DNA from: Dehalococcoidia bacterium
Lineage (GTDB): Bacteria; Chloroflexota; Dehalococcoidia; Dehalococcoidales; RBG-16-60-22
Direction: 5' to 3'
Assembly: GCA_004375725.1 (NCBI GenBank)
Contig: SOKS01000215.1
Location: 1-6,914 of the forward strand
DNA: 6,914 nt
Each line of letters opens with the position of its first letter. Positions within the stretch are counted from its first letter, which is position 1. A program made the position numbers and the translations under genes. Below are positions 5,992 through 6,914 of the stretch, piece by piece. The notes beneath the pieces are model-generated. The model searched no databases, was not told the DNA's origin, and saw nothing but the letters and a program-made list of their open reading frames with translations.

Positions 5992-6705
5992 TCACGCCTC
6001 TTTTTCTTCCAGTGCCTGCTCCATCCGCTTTCTCAGCTTCTCCAGTTCATTACCGTGAGCGCGGATGCCGCATTGTTTTTCCAGTTTGCTCAGCCTTTCC
6101 TCAAGCTTGTCCTGCTCTTTCAGTACCAGTCTGATGGCTTCAGCAATCGGGTCCGGCAATTGCCCGTGGTCCAGTTCCAGTATTGGCTGGTGGCGGTCTT
6201 CCACCGACCGTCCCGGAACACCCACCACCGTGACCCCGGCCGGGACTGATTTGATGACCACCGAACCAGAACCGATGCGGGCGTCATCGCCGATGGTTAT
6301 GGGGCCAAGCGCGATTGCTCCGGCGCCGATGACCACATTATTACCCACTGTGGGGTGGCGCTTCTTTTTCTCGGTGGTCGTTCCGCCGAGCACTACTCCC
6401 TGGTATATCAGGACATCGTCGCCGATATCAGACGTTTCACCGATGACGACCCCGGCCCCGTGGTCGATGAAGAACCTGCGGCCGATACTGGCTCCGGGAT
6501 GAATTTCAATGCCGGTAAAGAAACGGCCAAAGTGGGAAAGGAAGCGTGACAGCAGGCGAAACTTATGCTGCCACAGAAAGTGTGCCAGGCGGTGCAGCCA
6601 CAGGGCATGAAGTCCCGGGTAGCAGGAAAGAACCTCCAGGGTGCTCCTTGCCGCCGGATCCTTGGCGAATACGGTCTTAATATCCTCCTTCAATATCTTA
6701 AGCAT
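5992..6705 (-). CDS. cysE: Serine O-acetyltransferase, short form
   Basis: CysE transfers acetyl from acetyl-CoA to L-serine, giving O-acetylserine, the acceptor for sulfide in cysteine synthesis. The 237-residue protein is the short type, lacking most of the N-terminal helical domain of the E. coli enzyme. Visible features are DPAARS with D16, the left-handed beta-helix hexapeptide region (about 66-165), catalytic H82 in FIDHGAG, GETSDIGD, YQGVVLGGT, H117 in KKRHPTVG, and the closing VVGVPGRSV. The last 50 residues (about 185-237) are rich in E, K, L and R with heptad-like spacing, so a coiled coil is likely. The protein does not end in the isoleucine used by many homologues to bind CysK. 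ATG 6705 has only a weak GTGAG-type ribosome-binding site, but the family's conserved KEDI...DPAA start requires it. A TPP riboswitch lies directly upstream. Confidence 0.95.
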   Translation of the reverse strand: MLKILKEDIKTVFAKDPAARSTLEVLSCYPGLHALWLHRLAHFLWQHKFRLLSRFLSHFGRFFTGIEIHPGASIGRRFFIDHGAGVVIGETSDIGDDVLIYQGVVLGGTTTEKKKRHPTVGNNVVIGAGAIALGPITIGDDARIGSGSVVIKSVPAGVTVVGVPGRSVEDRHQPILELDHGQLPDPIAEAIRLVLKEQDKLEERLSKLEKQCGIRAHGNELEKLRKRMEQALEEKEA

Positions 6706-6723
6706 AAATTACGCTCACAAATC

Positions 6724-6762
6724 AAAAACCAAGGGCTTAAGCGGCTACTTCAAGACCCTTGG
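6724..6762 (-). terminator. Rho-independent terminator of the TPP riboswitch expression platform
   Basis: On the minus strand CCAAGGG (6762-6756) and CCCTTGG (6735-6729) form a perfect 7-bp stem, extendable with TTGAAG/CTTAAG around a TAGCCG loop, and are followed at once by TTTTT (6728-6724). This is a standard intrinsic terminator. It lies between the aptamer and the cysE start, 18 nt before the ATG, so it should act as a conditional attenuator of cysE rather than the end of another transcript. Confidence 0.9.
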
Positions 6763-6780
6763 TCCAAGCTACTGCCGCTT
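6739..6780 (-). promoter_or_regulatory. Antiterminator pairing of the riboswitch
   Basis: On the minus strand AAGCGGC (6780-6774), which includes the 3' side of aptamer stem P1, is an exact complement of GCCGCTT (6745-6739), which lies in the loop and inner stem of the terminator. Forming this 7-bp helix excludes both P1 and the terminator. The expected logic is that TPP stabilises P1, frees the terminator and stops transcription. The complementarity is seen; the switching is inferred from known TPP riboswitches. Confidence 0.8.
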
Positions 6781-6857
6781 CCCTACGCTCGTATTACCGA
6801 GGTCAGGTCCACAGGGTTGGCGCCAGTTGCCTCTCAGCTCTTAAGCACCCCTAGCGG
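6775..6857 (-). promoter_or_regulatory. TPP (THI-box) riboswitch aptamer
   Basis: On the minus strand the conserved TPP aptamer elements appear in order. P1 is CCGCT (6857-6853) pairing with AGCGG (6779-6775). It is followed by AGGGGTGC, then CTGAGA (6837-6832), a GC-rich P3a-like insert, ACCC closing P2, and ACCTGA (6808-6803). A P5 helix CTCG/CGAG (6801-6798 with 6791-6788) encloses GTAATA, and the near-invariant GCGTAGGGA (6788-6780) completes the core. These match the E. coli thiM/thiC aptamers closely, with base pairs kept where the sequence differs. The aptamer binds thiamine pyrophosphate in the nascent leader RNA. The next gene in this direction is cysE, about 70 nt away, with only the terminator between them. 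No thiamine gene is present in the window. Confidence 0.97.
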
Positions 6858-6879
6858 TCATATAAATCGGTTACTGATG

Positions 6880-6908
6880 AATATACCACAGGCTATTTAA
6901 AAATGCAA
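6880..6908 (-). promoter_or_regulatory. Promoter of the riboswitch leader and cysE operon
   Basis: On the minus strand TATATT (6885-6880) is preceded by TGG, giving an extended -10, and lies exactly 17 nt downstream of TTGCAT (6908-6903). Transcription would begin near 6873, about 16 nt before aptamer stem P1, which is where a riboswitch promoter is expected. The rest of the stretch from 6706 to the window end holds the riboswitch and terminator; no other gene is seen in it. Confidence 0.7.
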
Positions 6909-6914
6909 TGTATT

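Noticed and set aside
6684..6690. Strong AAGGAGG on the minus strand inside the start of cysE
   Set aside because: No ATG, GTG or TTG follows at suitable spacing in frame; it encodes conserved residues of the KEDI segment.
6706..6857. The cysE leader as a T-box or S-box (SAM) element
   Set aside because: A cysteine T-box or S-box might be expected before cysE, but the conserved cores seen (CTGAGA, ACCTGA, GCGTAGGGA) are those of the TPP aptamer; no T-box sequence is present.
6565..6900. Plus-strand frames covering the region upstream of cysE
   Set aside because: They run antisense through the riboswitch and the cysE 5' end, with no recognisable protein features.

Overview
This window is a bacterial chromosomal segment with dense, leaderless-looking gene packing. 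The minus strand carries a long run of housekeeping and sulfur-metabolism genes, and one plus-strand aminotransferase gene converges on its end. The protein set suggests an anaerobe. Its NadA resembles the thermotogal type, MnmA has a CxxC motif, and CysE is the short form with a coiled-coil tail. A standalone NIL protein and a standalone MOSC protein are also present. My best guess is Chloroflexota, possibly Dehalococcoidia-like, but no marker gene here proves the lineage.

Layout in minus-strand transcription order, from the right end. A promoter (about 6880-6908) leads into a clear thiamine pyrophosphate (TPP, THI-box) riboswitch aptamer (6775-6857), an antiterminator/terminator expression platform (6724-6780), and then cysE (serine acetyltransferase). 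After cysE come a 77-residue NIL-domain protein and a group-I cysteine desulfurase (nifS/iscS-like). Next is a 57-codon remnant that looks like the N-terminus of an AIR-synthase-related (HypE/PurM-like) protein. A second candidate promoter with a repeat-bearing leader precedes mnmA (tRNA 2-thiouridylase). A MOSC-domain protein, nadA (quinolinate synthase) and cutA (CutA1) follow. Spacing is tight: 1 nt for cysE/NIL, 10 nt for NIL/nifS, an 8-nt overlap for mnmA/MOSC, a 4-nt GTGA overlap for MOSC/nadA, and 9 nt for nadA/cutA.

On the plus strand, a class III PLP aminotransferase (125-1471) is preceded by a perfect GC-rich inverted repeat and a TATAAT box. It ends 16 nt from the cutA stop, with no visible bidirectional terminator.

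Functional reading: CysE makes O-acetylserine for cysteine synthesis, the desulfurase takes sulfur from cysteine, and MnmA uses persulfide sulfur. The MOSC protein is a plausible sulfur carrier, and NadA needs a [4Fe-4S] cluster that depends on desulfurase sulfur. The most notable observation is that this sulfur-supply operon, rather than a thiamine biosynthesis or transport gene, lies directly behind a TPP riboswitch. The visible parts fit a transcription-terminating OFF switch. This would link thiamine status to cysteine and persulfide supply, which makes sense because the sulfur of the thiazole ring comes from cysteine through a desulfurase.
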